A stretch of DNA of 43,987 nt from Chitinophagaceae bacterium (lineage in GTDB: Bacteria > Bacteroidota > Bacteroidia > Chitinophagales > Chitinophagaceae): assembly GCA_947447465.1 (NCBI GenBank), contig CANFKE010000036.1, forward strand, positions 1-43,987. Reading direction: 5' to 3'. The notes under the pieces were generated by a model. That model was not told the DNA's origin and ran no database searches. It worked only from the letters and a program-made list of their open reading frames with translations. Positions 1-6,874 of this stretch are shown here, piece by piece (position 1 is the stretch's first letter; each line of letters begins with the position of its first letter). Made by a program: the position numbers and the translations under genes.

Positions 1-119
1 GGCTCAATGGTACAAAAACGATAATTGGAGGCCTGCGCCTTTGCACTGTTGCTTACTGCGTTAAATAATGTTGATTTTCCTACATTGGGCAACCCAACTA
101 TTCCTGCCTGTAATGCCAT
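1..119 (-). CDS. ychF: YchF-type P-loop ATPase/GTPase, N-terminal fragment
   Basis: Reading the minus strand from an ATG at 119 gives about 39 residues of a protein cut by the window edge. It opens with [17 protein letters not shown], the N-terminus and Walker A (G1) loop typical of the universally conserved Obg-related ATPase YchF, and continues with [20 protein letters not shown], also characteristic of the family. YchF binds ribosomes and prefers ATP to GTP. Only the first domain segment is visible, so completeness cannot be judged. The gene is divergent from the flavin reductase gene at 322, with about 200 bases between them. Identification rests on motif recognition and is strong. Confidence 0.93.
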   Translation of the reverse strand, partial: MALQAGIVGLPNVGKSTLFNAVSNSAKAQASNYRFCTIE

Positions 120-307
120 GATCTATATTGAAATTTTGCGCAAAGGTAATAATATAATGGCGGAATGGGTCAACGAAGGATGGCTAACTTGCTTTTATGG
201 CAGGCAAGTAATTGATATTCCTCTTGATACAGTTACTGCATATGCAATTATTTGTACTCCCAATGGGGCGATAAACGAAAGCAAAACTATATCCCGTAAA
301 TAATAAA

Positions 308-315
308 TACCTTTA
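308..315 (+). promoter_or_regulatory. -7-like element of the flavin reductase gene
   Basis: TACCTTTA resembles the Bacteroidota -7 consensus TAnnTTTG and ends 6 bases before the ATG at 322. This implies a leader of a few bases at most. Confidence 0.45.
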
Positions 316-321
316 CACACC

Positions 322-1038
322 ATGATACCTAGTTGGCAGACCGGAATAGTGACCAAAGTAGAACAGGCAACGCCCAATACGCGGCGTTACTGGATAACTT
401 TGCCCGAAACGGAAAGGTTTGATTTTAAACCCGGCCAGTTTGTAACACTCGATCTGCCTATTCATGAGCAGCGCAATAAACGCTGGCGCAGCTATAGCAT
501 CGCATCAATGCCCGACGGTACCAATGTAATAGAACTGATCATTGTAGCGCTGGATGGCGGCATAGGATCCAATTACATTTTCAACGAAGTAAAGGAGGGG
601 CACCAACTTACCTTGCGAGGCCCGCAGGGCGTATTTGTAATGCCTGAAATAATAGATCGTGACTTGTACATGATTTGTACAGGCACCGGCATAGCGCCCT
701 TCCGCAGTATGGCTTATTATATTAAGACACATAACATACCCCATAAAGACATTCACCTCATCTTCGGCACGCGCACCAGTAAAGACCTGCTTTATGTAGA
801 TGAAATGAAGGAATTGGAAAAGACATTGCCGGGATTCAACTACCACCCTACTCTATCAAGAGAAGAGTGGCAGGGCAAGACAGGATATGTTCACGACATA
901 TATGAACATTTGAGTGCGGCAAAAGAGCCAGCATATTTTATGCTCTGTGGCTGGCGCGCTATGACAGATGAAGCTCGCGACCGAATTCTTAAACACGGCT
1001 ACACCAGCAAAGATGTGCATGTAGAGATCTATGGATAA
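322..1038 (+). CDS. FAD-binding oxidoreductase, ferredoxin-NADP reductase family
   Basis: A 238-residue protein with the two-domain fold of the ferredoxin-NADP(+) reductase family. The FAD-binding barrel carries RSYS (56-59), which contacts the flavin, and GPQG (100-103). The NAD(P)-binding half starts with CTGTGIAP (119-126), and the C-terminal region has the LCGW block that usually lies near the nicotinamide. There is no 2Fe-2S domain and no signal peptide, so it is a cytoplasmic stand-alone reductase that passes electrons between NAD(P)H and an unknown partner such as a ferredoxin or oxygenase. The physiological partner cannot be read from the context, since the next gene downstream is on the other strand. 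The start at 322 is supported by a -7-like element six bases upstream. Confidence 0.85.
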   Translation: MIPSWQTGIVTKVEQATPNTRRYWITLPETERFDFKPGQFVTLDLPIHEQRNKRWRSYSIASMPDGTNVIELIIVALDGGIGSNYIFNEVKEGHQLTLRGPQGVFVMPEIIDRDLYMICTGTGIAPFRSMAYYIKTHNIPHKDIHLIFGTRTSKDLLYVDEMKELEKTLPGFNYHPTLSREEWQGKTGYVHDIYEHLSAAKEPAYFMLCGWRAMTDEARDRILKHGYTSKDVHVEIYG

Positions 1039-1043
1039 TTCAC

Positions 1044-1057
1044 TTGTCTATAGACAA
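1044..1057. repeat. 14-bp perfect palindrome after the flavin reductase gene
   Basis: TTGTCTATAGACAA reads the same on both strands and begins six bases after the stop codon of the reductase gene. No T-run follows, so it is unlikely to be a terminator. It could be a protein-binding site. From here to about 1233 I see no gene. Confidence 0.5.
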
Positions 1058-1233
1058 GGAGCGCACGTATCCTGATAAAAATTCCCAACATTGAAATAAA
1101 GAGGAAGTCAATACTTATAAAGGTGTATTGGCAACAACAAACCAACGTTTCAAACAGCTCCAAAAGCAGTAAAGTTGGCCCGTGACCTACCCCTTTTATC
1201 ACAAGATCCTTTAACAGAAAACCATAAAAAATA

Positions 1234-1273
1234 CCGTTCATGAACTTTTACGACCGTTAGTGAACTTTATTTG
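1234..1273 (+). promoter_or_regulatory. Two direct repeats with 20-bp period upstream of the putative small RNA
   Basis: The 20-base units starting at 1234 and 1254 agree at 13 of their first 15 bases (CCGTT, two differences, TGAACTTT). Each contains GTTnnnnAAC, a perfect palindrome (GTTCATGAAC) in the first. The spacing is two helical turns, and the second unit runs into the -33 element at 1270-1273. This is the arrangement expected for an activator or repressor binding two sites on one DNA face. The bound protein is unknown. Confidence 0.55.
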
Positions 1274-1302
1274 GTATGCCCTGATACGGCGTAGTATTTT
1301 TA
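1270..1302 (+). promoter_or_regulatory. Bacteroidota-type promoter of the putative small RNA
   Basis: TTTG at 1270-1273 and TATTTTTA at 1295-1302 are separated by 21 bases, matching the -33/-7 layout of the Bacteroidota primary sigma factor except for a final A instead of G. Transcription would begin near 1306-1309. Confidence 0.55.
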
Positions 1303-1306
1303 CATC

Positions 1307-1538
1307 AGAAAGAGCAAGAGTAGAGGTCGAGAGAGTGAAAAAGAGTCTGGGGCAGAAAGGAGAAAAATTTGATCGATATAGTGTGTAAGAGTTGTGGAAT
1401 GGTTGGTGGAAGAGCGTTTGAGGAGGATGTGAGCAAGAGTATGAGGTAGAAGACGTGTGTGTGAGTTGAGGAGTTGTGCGGTTAGAGTTGAGGAGTAAAA
1501 ATGTGTGGTGTGTGACGATGGCATGCCACACTTTTTTT
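1307..1538 (+). ncRNA. Putative C-depleted small RNA, about 230 nt
   Basis: The segment lies between a promoter (1270-1302) and an intrinsic terminator (1503-1538) and has no plausible reading frame on the plus strand. Its composition is extreme: in 1321-1500 there are 8 C and 72 G in 180 bases, with A and T making up the rest. Such an RNA can form very few G-C pairs, so the body should be largely unstructured until the terminator hairpin. AGGAG occurs at 1358, 1421, 1469 and 1491, and an 11-base unit (GAGTTGAGGAG) is repeated exactly at 1463 and 1485. I do not recognise it as a known RNA family (not tmRNA, SRP, RNase P or 6S). The 5' end is inferred. An alternative is a non-transcribed skewed spacer, but the promoter and terminator at its edges argue against that. 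Confidence 0.55.
1503..1538 (+). terminator. Intrinsic terminator of the putative small RNA
   Basis: GTGTGGTGTG (1503-1512) pairs with CATGCCACAC (1522-1531) over 10 bp, including two G-T pairs, with a 9-base loop, and is followed directly by seven T (1532-1538). No protein gene on the plus strand lies upstream within 460 bases. Confidence 0.75.
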
Positions 1539-1549
1539 ATGTCCCAAGC

Positions 1550-2434
1550 TTAAGGGACCAATATAGCGATAGCTTCTTTCTTCACTGTAAAGTCAATGCT
1601 ATGCGCACAGTCATGGGCATCTCCGTCGGTCTGCATCAGCTTTAGTTCCGGGTGCGATATGGTAATAGTTTTACCTCGTTGATGAGTTACATACCTGCTG
1701 TCTGTTATAGTGCCATTCATAGCACGCAAGGCAATAAGACCACCAAGTATTTTAGGGAATTTACGGACAATAATAAGGTCAAGCAGCCCGTCATTGTAGC
1801 AGGCCATAGGCGCTATTCTGAAGTTATATCCAAACTGTTGTCCATTGGCAACAACTATCATAAATGCTTGTTCATCAAACCGCTCACCATCAATAGTTAT
1901 CTCGAACTGCCAAGGTTTGTATAGCCACAGGTGCTTGGTCACCAACCAACTATATACACCAAATCCACGCTTTTCGCTTTTTGCGAATTTCTTGGATATC
2001 AAAGCGTCAAACGCCACACCTGCATTACTGATGAACGGACGATCGTTGGCATATCCGATGTCTGTGCGAATAGTACGCCCGGCATTGATAGCTCTTACCG
2101 CAGCAAAGGTATCCAAAGGTATCTTTAAGGTCCTGGCCATGCCATTGCCCGATCCCTTGGGTATGATACCCAATATCGTATTGCTGCCCAATAACCCTTG
2201 TGCCACATCATTGACAGAGCCATCTCCGCCAACAGCAACAACGGCATATGTACCCTTGTCAGCAGCGGCTTTGGCAAGTGCTATGCCATGCTTGGCATAT
2301 TGGGTATGCTGAATATCGTAAGTGTATAAAAATTCATTGAGCTGTGCCTTGATAGCAGCCTTTATCTCTTTTTCCCGCTCCATTCCTGCGCGGGGATTAA
2401 TGATGAAGGTGATATGTCTGGGCGGCTTTGTCAT
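1550..2434 (-). CDS. Diacylglycerol kinase-family lipid kinase
   Basis: A 294-residue protein of the DAGK catalytic family (YegS/DgkB-like). It has an early FIINPRAG strand, the nucleotide-binding GGDGS motif (about 69-73) and PKGSGNGMAR (about 92-101), all diagnostic for the family, followed by the beta-sandwich domain ending with the family's TDGD segment. Such enzymes phosphorylate a lipid hydroxyl with ATP at the inner membrane face; the exact lipid is not predictable. Length is typical. Its ATG overlaps the stop codon of nadC by four bases (ATGA at 2431-2434), so the two genes are very likely co-transcribed and translationally coupled. No functional link between the two products is obvious. 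Confidence 0.9.
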   Translation of the reverse strand: MTKPPRHITFIINPRAGMEREKEIKAAIKAQLNEFLYTYDIQHTQYAKHGIALAKAAADKGTYAVVAVGGDGSVNDVAQGLLGSNTILGIIPKGSGNGMARTLKIPLDTFAAVRAINAGRTIRTDIGYANDRPFISNAGVAFDALISKKFAKSEKRGFGVYSWLVTKHLWLYKPWQFEITIDGERFDEQAFMIVVANGQQFGYNFRIAPMACYNDGLLDLIIVRKFPKILGGLIALRAMNGTITDSRYVTHQRGKTITISHPELKLMQTDGDAHDCAHSIDFTVKKEAIAILVP

Positions 2435-3270
2435 ACTATTTTAGCTTTCAGGCTAAGGTCCATACTAACCGCATGGTGAATGATGGCACCTACAGAAATG
2501 TAGTCCACTCCCGTGCGGGCATAATCTACAATGTTGGCCAATTGTATGCCTCCTGATGCTTCCGTCTCATATTTGCCACCTATTATTTGGATAGCCTCTT
2601 CCAGTTGTGCGGGAGAGTAATTATCTAACATGATACGATGAATACCTCCACAAGCCATTACTCTTTTTACATCATCAATGGTGCGGGTCTCTACCTCTAT
2701 CTGTAAGTCCAGATTGTTGGCCTTCAGATAATCATTGGTCTTGGCTATAGCCTTTTCAATACCACCACAAAAGTCAATGTGATTGTCCTTCAGCATCACC
2801 ATGTCATACAGGCCCATACGGTGATTCACGCCGCCGCCCATTACTACCGCCACCTTTTCAAATGCACGAAATAAAGGAGTGGTCTTACGGGTGTCCAGTA
2901 TTCTTGCGGGATAGTCTTTTATAGCAGTAACATATTGATTGGTAATGGTGGCAATACCGCTCATGCGCTGCATACAGTTTAGTGCCAGACGCTCAGCTTT
3001 TAAGATAGTATGAACAGATGCCGCTACTTCAAAAGCGATCTCACCCACATGCACACGATCTCCATCTTTTTTAAATGCAGTAAAAGTTACGCCGGGCTCC
3101 AGAAAGCGGAAGATCTCTTCTGCAAGAGTGATGCCGGCAATGATACCCGCCTCTTTGATCTTCAATACAGCCAAACCACGGGCATCGGCATCTATGCTCG
3201 CCAACGATGAAAAGTCACCTGCGCCCACATCTTCTTTAAGGGCCGCCGCTATAAATTCTGTAGTAGTCAT
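2431..3270 (-). CDS. nadC: Nicotinate-nucleotide pyrophosphorylase (carboxylating)
   Basis: A 279-residue quinolinate phosphoribosyltransferase, which converts quinolinate and PRPP to nicotinate mononucleotide, CO2 and pyrophosphate in NAD synthesis. Family blocks are clear: LKEDVGAGDFSS at the N-terminus, LNCMQRMSGIAT before mid-protein, DTRKTTP with the substrate-binding Arg and Lys, MGGGVNHRMGLYDMVMLKDNH, IEVETR, IMLDNYSP, and near the C-terminus ASGGI and DYISVGAIIH. Length is normal for bacterial NadC. A TACTTTTG element (3278-3285) ends seven bases before the ATG. The lipid kinase gene follows with a 4-base overlap. A semialdehyde dehydrogenase resembling a kynurenine-pathway enzyme lies 1.6 kb away, so quinolinate may come from tryptophan; this is inference. 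Confidence 0.96.
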   Translation of the reverse strand: MTTTEFIAAALKEDVGAGDFSSLASIDADARGLAVLKIKEAGIIAGITLAEEIFRFLEPGVTFTAFKKDGDRVHVGEIAFEVAASVHTILKAERLALNCMQRMSGIATITNQYVTAIKDYPARILDTRKTTPLFRAFEKVAVVMGGGVNHRMGLYDMVMLKDNHIDFCGGIEKAIAKTNDYLKANNLDLQIEVETRTIDDVKRVMACGGIHRIMLDNYSPAQLEEAIQIIGGKYETEASGGIQLANIVDYARTGVDYISVGAIIHHAVSMDLSLKAKIV

Positions 3271-3277
3271 GAAGCAA

Positions 3278-3285
3278 CAAAAGTA
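3278..3285 (-). promoter_or_regulatory. -7 element of nadC
   Basis: The minus strand reads TACTTTTG, an exact TAnnTTTG match, ending seven bases before the nadC ATG. It sets a leader of only about 3-4 bases. Confidence 0.6.
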
Positions 3286-3372
3286 AGGGAATTGTATAAT
3301 AGGTTTATAGCTGAGGTGTAAATACAGGATAACTTAACAAGCGCTGCATCAGCAGCGTAATCTTCATGAGCC

Positions 3373-4341
3373 CTATTCTACATATCCCGCAAGGTGCCCC
3401 AGATCTTTTTCTTTGAATGTCCACGACATCAGTCTGGTAAAAGCATACAATAGCCCGTCGTGCGAAGAAAAGACATCAACATATTTAACAGAAGCATCTA
3501 CGGTATAGACCAGGTAGTGTATGTTCCGCTGATTTGCGGCAAGCATTTGTGCTAACTGGTCCATACTTACAAATTTGATAGGATAAGGATACTCTGAAAA
3601 TATTGTTGCGTCTGTCATTGATGAGTCCTGATAGGTGCGGTTGCGCCAGAACTCTTCTCGGGTCTTTACATAGTCGGGTATATATAACGTATCGGTCTTA
3701 AGTTCTTTTAAATGTTCTGTTGTATAAGTATTCCATATACCCAGATTTTCATTACGGGTAAGAAAGTCATTAGTGGTTTGCAAGTATCCTTTCAGCAATG
3801 GCGCATTCCAGTTAAAGTACCGGGCATTATCCAGCATATCATTCATTAATGTAGCATCATACTTATGCCGAGACAAGGCATACTTTACCATTAATATCCT
3901 TGAACTATCTGTCGGATACAAGACCTCGCTGGAGTAAAAGAACTGGCTTTTTAATTTGCCATGCTTGTTCAGTACAGGGCACCAAAGACCATATTGCAAA
4001 TGTTGCGTATTATGATGTTTGCCGGTATAGATCGCATTGAAGGTAAAAAAGGTAAATCCTTTCTTTCCCTCATATTCCTGTAACTCCTGTGGTTTGATGA
4101 TCTTATACGGTGTGATCTTCCAGGACTCCTTTATTGCCTTTTCAAAATCAGATAGCTGGTCATAGTCGCGGTACTGTAAAATAAAGATGGTCGTACTCCT
4201 TTTCAATTCATCCATCAACCGCTGACGGTGTGCCTTGCTGTATGGAGCCTGACCGGATGCAGATGCCGACGTTATTATATTTATTTGTGCTCTACCCTCG
4301 CAGCAAATAATGAACGCAATAATGAATAGTATCGACTTCAT
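3373..4341 (-). CDS. Secreted protein of unknown function
   Basis: A 322-residue protein that I cannot assign to a family. The first 18 or so residues form a hydrophobic signal peptide (MKSILFIIAFIICC followed by EGRAQ), with cleavage probably after RAQ or nearby, so the mature protein should be periplasmic or outer-membrane associated. The rest is soluble, rich in aromatic residues (Tyr, Phe, Trp) and has no obvious repeats, cysteine motif or C-terminal sorting domain. It is divergent from the 147-residue secreted protein at 4402 with 60 bases between the starts, so they may share a control region, but no functional link can be shown. Confidence 0.75.
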   Translation of the reverse strand: MKSILFIIAFIICCEGRAQINIITSASASGQAPYSKAHRQRLMDELKRSTTIFILQYRDYDQLSDFEKAIKESWKITPYKIIKPQELQEYEGKKGFTFFTFNAIYTGKHHNTQHLQYGLWCPVLNKHGKLKSQFFYSSEVLYPTDSSRILMVKYALSRHKYDATLMNDMLDNARYFNWNAPLLKGYLQTTNDFLTRNENLGIWNTYTTEHLKELKTDTLYIPDYVKTREEFWRNRTYQDSSMTDATIFSEYPYPIKFVSMDQLAQMLAANQRNIHYLVYTVDASVKYVDVFSSHDGLLYAFTRLMSWTFKEKDLGHLAGYVE

Positions 4342-4370
4342 ACTCGGGTTTGTATTACTACAAATATCAC

Positions 4371-4378
4371 TATTTTTG
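4371..4378 (+). promoter_or_regulatory. -7 element upstream of the 4402 gene
   Basis: TATTTTTG is an exact TAnnTTTG match 23 bases before the ATG at 4402, giving a leader of about 20 bases. Confidence 0.5.
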
Positions 4379-4401
4379 AATAAACAATTATTGTCCTCAC
4401 T

Positions 4402-4845
4402 ATGAAATCAACACTGATCTGGTTCTTTTTGTTGCCACTGGTTTTAACAAAAGCACGCGCACAAAATCCTTTTCTTGCTATAAAGTATGATAGCGTTGTG
4501 ATGTATACATACTCCCCGCCTCATGATAGCACATACATCATAGACAAAACAGGACATCTGAATCCCCATGTAAAAAGCCGTGCCAGACTTGACGATGCTG
4601 TGGCGAAAGACTTTAATATGCGCATTGGCCTTAAGGAGTCATACGGTGGTACACAAGCCAAATGTTTTATGCCGCACCAAGCATTTGTCTATTACAGCAA
4701 AGGAATACCTGTTGCCGATATTGTAGTCTGCCTTAGCTGCAATTATTTTATACCTAGTCTTATTGTGGCTGCGCAAAGAGAGAGTAAGAGGAAAGGCATG
4801 AGCCATGAATTTATGCAGTACGTAAGCAATCTCATAGGCAAATAA
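4402..4845 (+). CDS. Small secreted protein of unknown function
   Basis: A 147-residue protein with a clear signal peptide (MKSTLIWFFLLPLVLTKARA, cleavage likely before QNPF). The mature part contains three cysteines, one alone (AKCFMP) and two in CLSC, which might form a disulfide or bind a metal. I recognise no domain. A TATTTTTG promoter element lies 23 bases upstream. The gene converges on the aldehyde dehydrogenase gene, with 49 bases between the stop codons that contain a short 8-bp-period repeat. Confidence 0.72.
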   Translation: MKSTLIWFFLLPLVLTKARAQNPFLAIKYDSVVMYTYSPPHDSTYIIDKTGHLNPHVKSRARLDDAVAKDFNMRIGLKESYGGTQAKCFMPHQAFVYYSKGIPVADIVVCLSCNYFIPSLIVAAQRESKRKGMSHEFMQYVSNLIGK

Positions 4846-4876
4846 GTTCACCCACCCCCACATTTTAGCACATGGA

Positions 4877-4896
4877 CTTTGAGCAATTGAGCCATT
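4877..4896. repeat. Short 8-bp-period repeat (xATTGAGC)
   Basis: CTTTGAGC, AATTGAGC and CATT follow one another next to the aldehyde dehydrogenase stop codon. The same unit recurs at 41326-41357. Its meaning is unknown. Confidence 0.4.
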
Positions 4897-6352
4897 AAAG
4901 TTCAATACACACATTCTTGGGCTCGGTAAAGAATCTCAGCGCATCCCAGCCGCCTTCGCGACCTACACCGCTGCTCTTGAAACCGCCAAATGGTGTGCGC
5001 AGATCGCGCAGTAACCAGCAGTTTACCCATATGATACCGCTGTGTACCTTGGCTGCAACACGGTTGGCACGACTCACATCCTGTGTCCAGATGGTGGCGG
5101 CCAGTCCGTAGTCGCTGGTATTGGCCAGTTCTAAAGCTTCTTCTTCTGTTTTGAATGATTGTAATGTAACCACCGGTCCGAAGATCTCTTCCATATTGGT
5201 GCGGCAATTAGGTCCCAGACCCTCTATGATCGTGGGCTCTATGAACATACCGTTCTCGCAACGGCCACTTCCCTTCACAGCATTACCACCCAATAATATG
5301 CTGCCTCCTTCCTGCTTCGCCAATTCTATACAGCCAAGCACCTTATCATAGTGCAGCTTACTTACTATGGCGCCCTGCTTGCTGCTATCTGTCAGCGGAT
5401 CGCCAACGGTCAGTTTCTTAGCACGGGCTATAAACTCCTCCTTGAACTTTTCGTAGATACTTTCTTCTACCAATATGCGACTACCGCAAAGGCATATCTG
5501 TCCTTGATTGCTGAAGCTGCTCTGCACACTTGTCGCCATCATCTTATCCCAGTTACAATCGGCAAAGATGATATTGGGGTTCTTACCACCCAGCTCCAAG
5601 GATATTTTCTTGAACATCGGAGCCGCTACAGCGGCTATCTCTTTACCGGCACGAGTGCTCCCTGTAAATGAAATCGCCTTTATCTGCGGATGGGCCACAA
5701 TAGAAGAACCACATTTAGGGCCACCACCATGAATGATATTGAGCACACCATCGGGCAGACCGGCTTCTTTACAGATAATGCTGAGCAGATAAGCACTCAT
5801 TGGCGTTACCTCACTAGGCTTAGACACTACGCAATTGCCGGCAGCCAATGCCGGAGCTATCTTCCAGGTAAACAAATACAAAGGCAGGTTCCAGGGAGAG
5901 ATACAACCCACGACACCTATTGGTTGGCGTAACGTATAATTGATGGCCTTGTCCTCCATATTGTGGCTCTCTGTGCTGAAGTGCATGATGCCCGTAGCAA
6001 AGAATCTGAAGTTGCTCGAAGCGCGCGGAATATCTACACGCTTGCTCAGCCACAAAGGCTTACCATTATCATTGGTCTCTGCCAAGGCCAGAGCATCCAG
6101 ATTCTGATCGATCAACTCGGCTATGCGGTTCAGTATTTTAAATCTATCCTCCAAAGGAGTAGTGCTCCATTTCGGAAAAGCCGCCTTAGCGGCGGCTACT
6201 GCCGCTTCTACATCTGCGATGTCACTATCAGGTGTCTGGCTATATATTTCACCCGTTGCCGGGTTCATATTATCCATGTAGTTACCATTGATGGGTGCCT
6301 GCAGGTTGCCGCCAATGTAATTGGCTATATGCGATGGAGCGGAAAGATTCAT
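4895..6352 (-). CDS. Aldehyde dehydrogenase, ALDH8 / aminomuconate-semialdehyde type
   Basis: A 485-residue NAD(P)-dependent aldehyde dehydrogenase. Visible residues are Asn155 in SPWNLP, Lys178 in SKPSE, FTGST (229-233), the general base Glu253 in LELGGKNP and the nucleophile Cys287 in GQICL. The C-terminal block from Asn444 (NCWLLRDLRTPFGG, then KSSGVGREGG) is the form seen in 2-aminomuconate and 2-hydroxymuconate semialdehyde dehydrogenases (ALDH8/AmnC/DmpC), not in generic ALDH1 enzymes. These oxidise the ring-cleavage product of the kynurenine or catechol meta-cleavage routes. With nadC nearby the kynurenine branch is the better guess. No ring-cleavage dioxygenase is in the window. A TAATTTTG element ends four bases before the start. 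Confidence 0.88.
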   Translation of the reverse strand: MNLSAPSHIANYIGGNLQAPINGNYMDNMNPATGEIYSQTPDSDIADVEAAVAAAKAAFPKWSTTPLEDRFKILNRIAELIDQNLDALALAETNDNGKPLWLSKRVDIPRASSNFRFFATGIMHFSTESHNMEDKAINYTLRQPIGVVGCISPWNLPLYLFTWKIAPALAAGNCVVSKPSEVTPMSAYLLSIICKEAGLPDGVLNIIHGGGPKCGSSIVAHPQIKAISFTGSTRAGKEIAAVAAPMFKKISLELGGKNPNIIFADCNWDKMMATSVQSSFSNQGQICLCGSRILVEESIYEKFKEEFIARAKKLTVGDPLTDSSKQGAIVSKLHYDKVLGCIELAKQEGGSILLGGNAVKGSGRCENGMFIEPTIIEGLGPNCRTNMEEIFGPVVTLQSFKTEEEALELANTSDYGLAATIWTQDVSRANRVAAKVHSGIIWVNCWLLRDLRTPFGGFKSSGVGREGGWDALRFFTEPKNVCIEL

Positions 6353-6356
6353 ATCA

Positions 6357-6364
6357 CAAAATTA
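6357..6364 (-). promoter_or_regulatory. -7 element of the aldehyde dehydrogenase gene
   Basis: The minus strand reads TAATTTTG, an exact consensus match, only four bases before the ATG at 6352. The mRNA would be leaderless or nearly so. Confidence 0.6.
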
Positions 6365-6422
6365 CGGAAAATGCCTAACCTGTTATCTATGCTATTTAAC
6401 GGTTCGCTATGTTTTTATGAGC

Positions 6423-6430
6423 TATATTTG
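6423..6430 (+). promoter_or_regulatory. -7 element of the 6436 gene
   Basis: TATATTTG is an exact consensus match five bases before the ATG at 6436, again implying a leaderless or nearly leaderless mRNA. It is 59 bases from the divergent aldehyde dehydrogenase promoter. Confidence 0.58.
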
Positions 6431-6435
6431 AATGT

Positions 6436-6789
6436 ATGAAATGCCTGACGTTATTACTCTCATTTATCATTTCTGCCACCTGTTCATTTGCTCAGGATAA
6501 GGGCGGTACGATAAAATTCCGGTCTTCACAGGAAGCGCAGCACCGTATCGATGAGCTTATCCGTACAAAACAGTATCCATCCACGCCATCCAATTTCGAC
6601 CCTTCGATCCTGGTTTCTATGGGCACGAATATCAAAGGCGACACCGTTATCAACAAGTTGGGAATGCTGAGGAAGAAAAGCAAGAAAAAGTATAAAACAG
6701 CCTATATCGTCAAGTACTCCATGAAGGCAGATAAGATCGTATCTGTAGAGCTACCTAAAAAGAAGAAAAAGAGATTTTTAGTTTTCTAA
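6436..6789 (+). CDS. Small secreted basic protein of unknown function
   Basis: A 117-residue protein with a signal peptide (MKCLTLLLSFIISATCSFAQ, cleavage before DKGG). The mature part is about 97 residues and strongly basic: RKKSKKKYK in the middle and PKKKKKR before the C-terminus. I recognise no domain. The start at 6436 is fixed by the TATATTTG element five bases upstream. The gene is divergent from the aldehyde dehydrogenase gene and converges on the desaturase gene, with a shared hairpin terminator between. Confidence 0.7.
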   Translation: MKCLTLLLSFIISATCSFAQDKGGTIKFRSSQEAQHRIDELIRTKQYPSTPSNFDPSILVSMGTNIKGDTVINKLGMLRKKSKKKYKTAYIVKYSMKADKIVSVELPKKKKKRFLVF

Positions 6790-6826
6790 CACCGGCAAGG
6801 CCACGCATTACAAAACCACTCATAAG

Positions 6827-6856
6827 AAACGGCGACCAAACTGATCGCCGTTTTAA
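6827..6856. terminator. Hairpin terminator between convergent genes
   Basis: AAACGGCGA (6827-6835) pairs with TCGCCGTTT (6845-6853). T-rich sequence follows on the plus strand, and the pairing could also serve the desaturase gene on the minus strand. Confidence 0.65.
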
Positions 6857-6874
6857 ATATTATGATCGGAAAAC

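Noticed and set aside
25..303. 92-codon plus-strand frame over the ychF start
   Set aside because: Its first part is antisense to ychF, and the remainder (from 159) has no recognisable feature.
1238..1531. 97-codon minus-strand open frame rich in Ser, Thr, His, Leu and Phe
   Set aside because: Its composition is explained by the G-poor minus strand of the skewed region; no domain, and a plus-strand terminator lies within it.
1541..1558. GTCCC/GGGAC hairpin over the lipid kinase stop codon
   Set aside because: The stem is 5 bp and no T-run follows on either strand.
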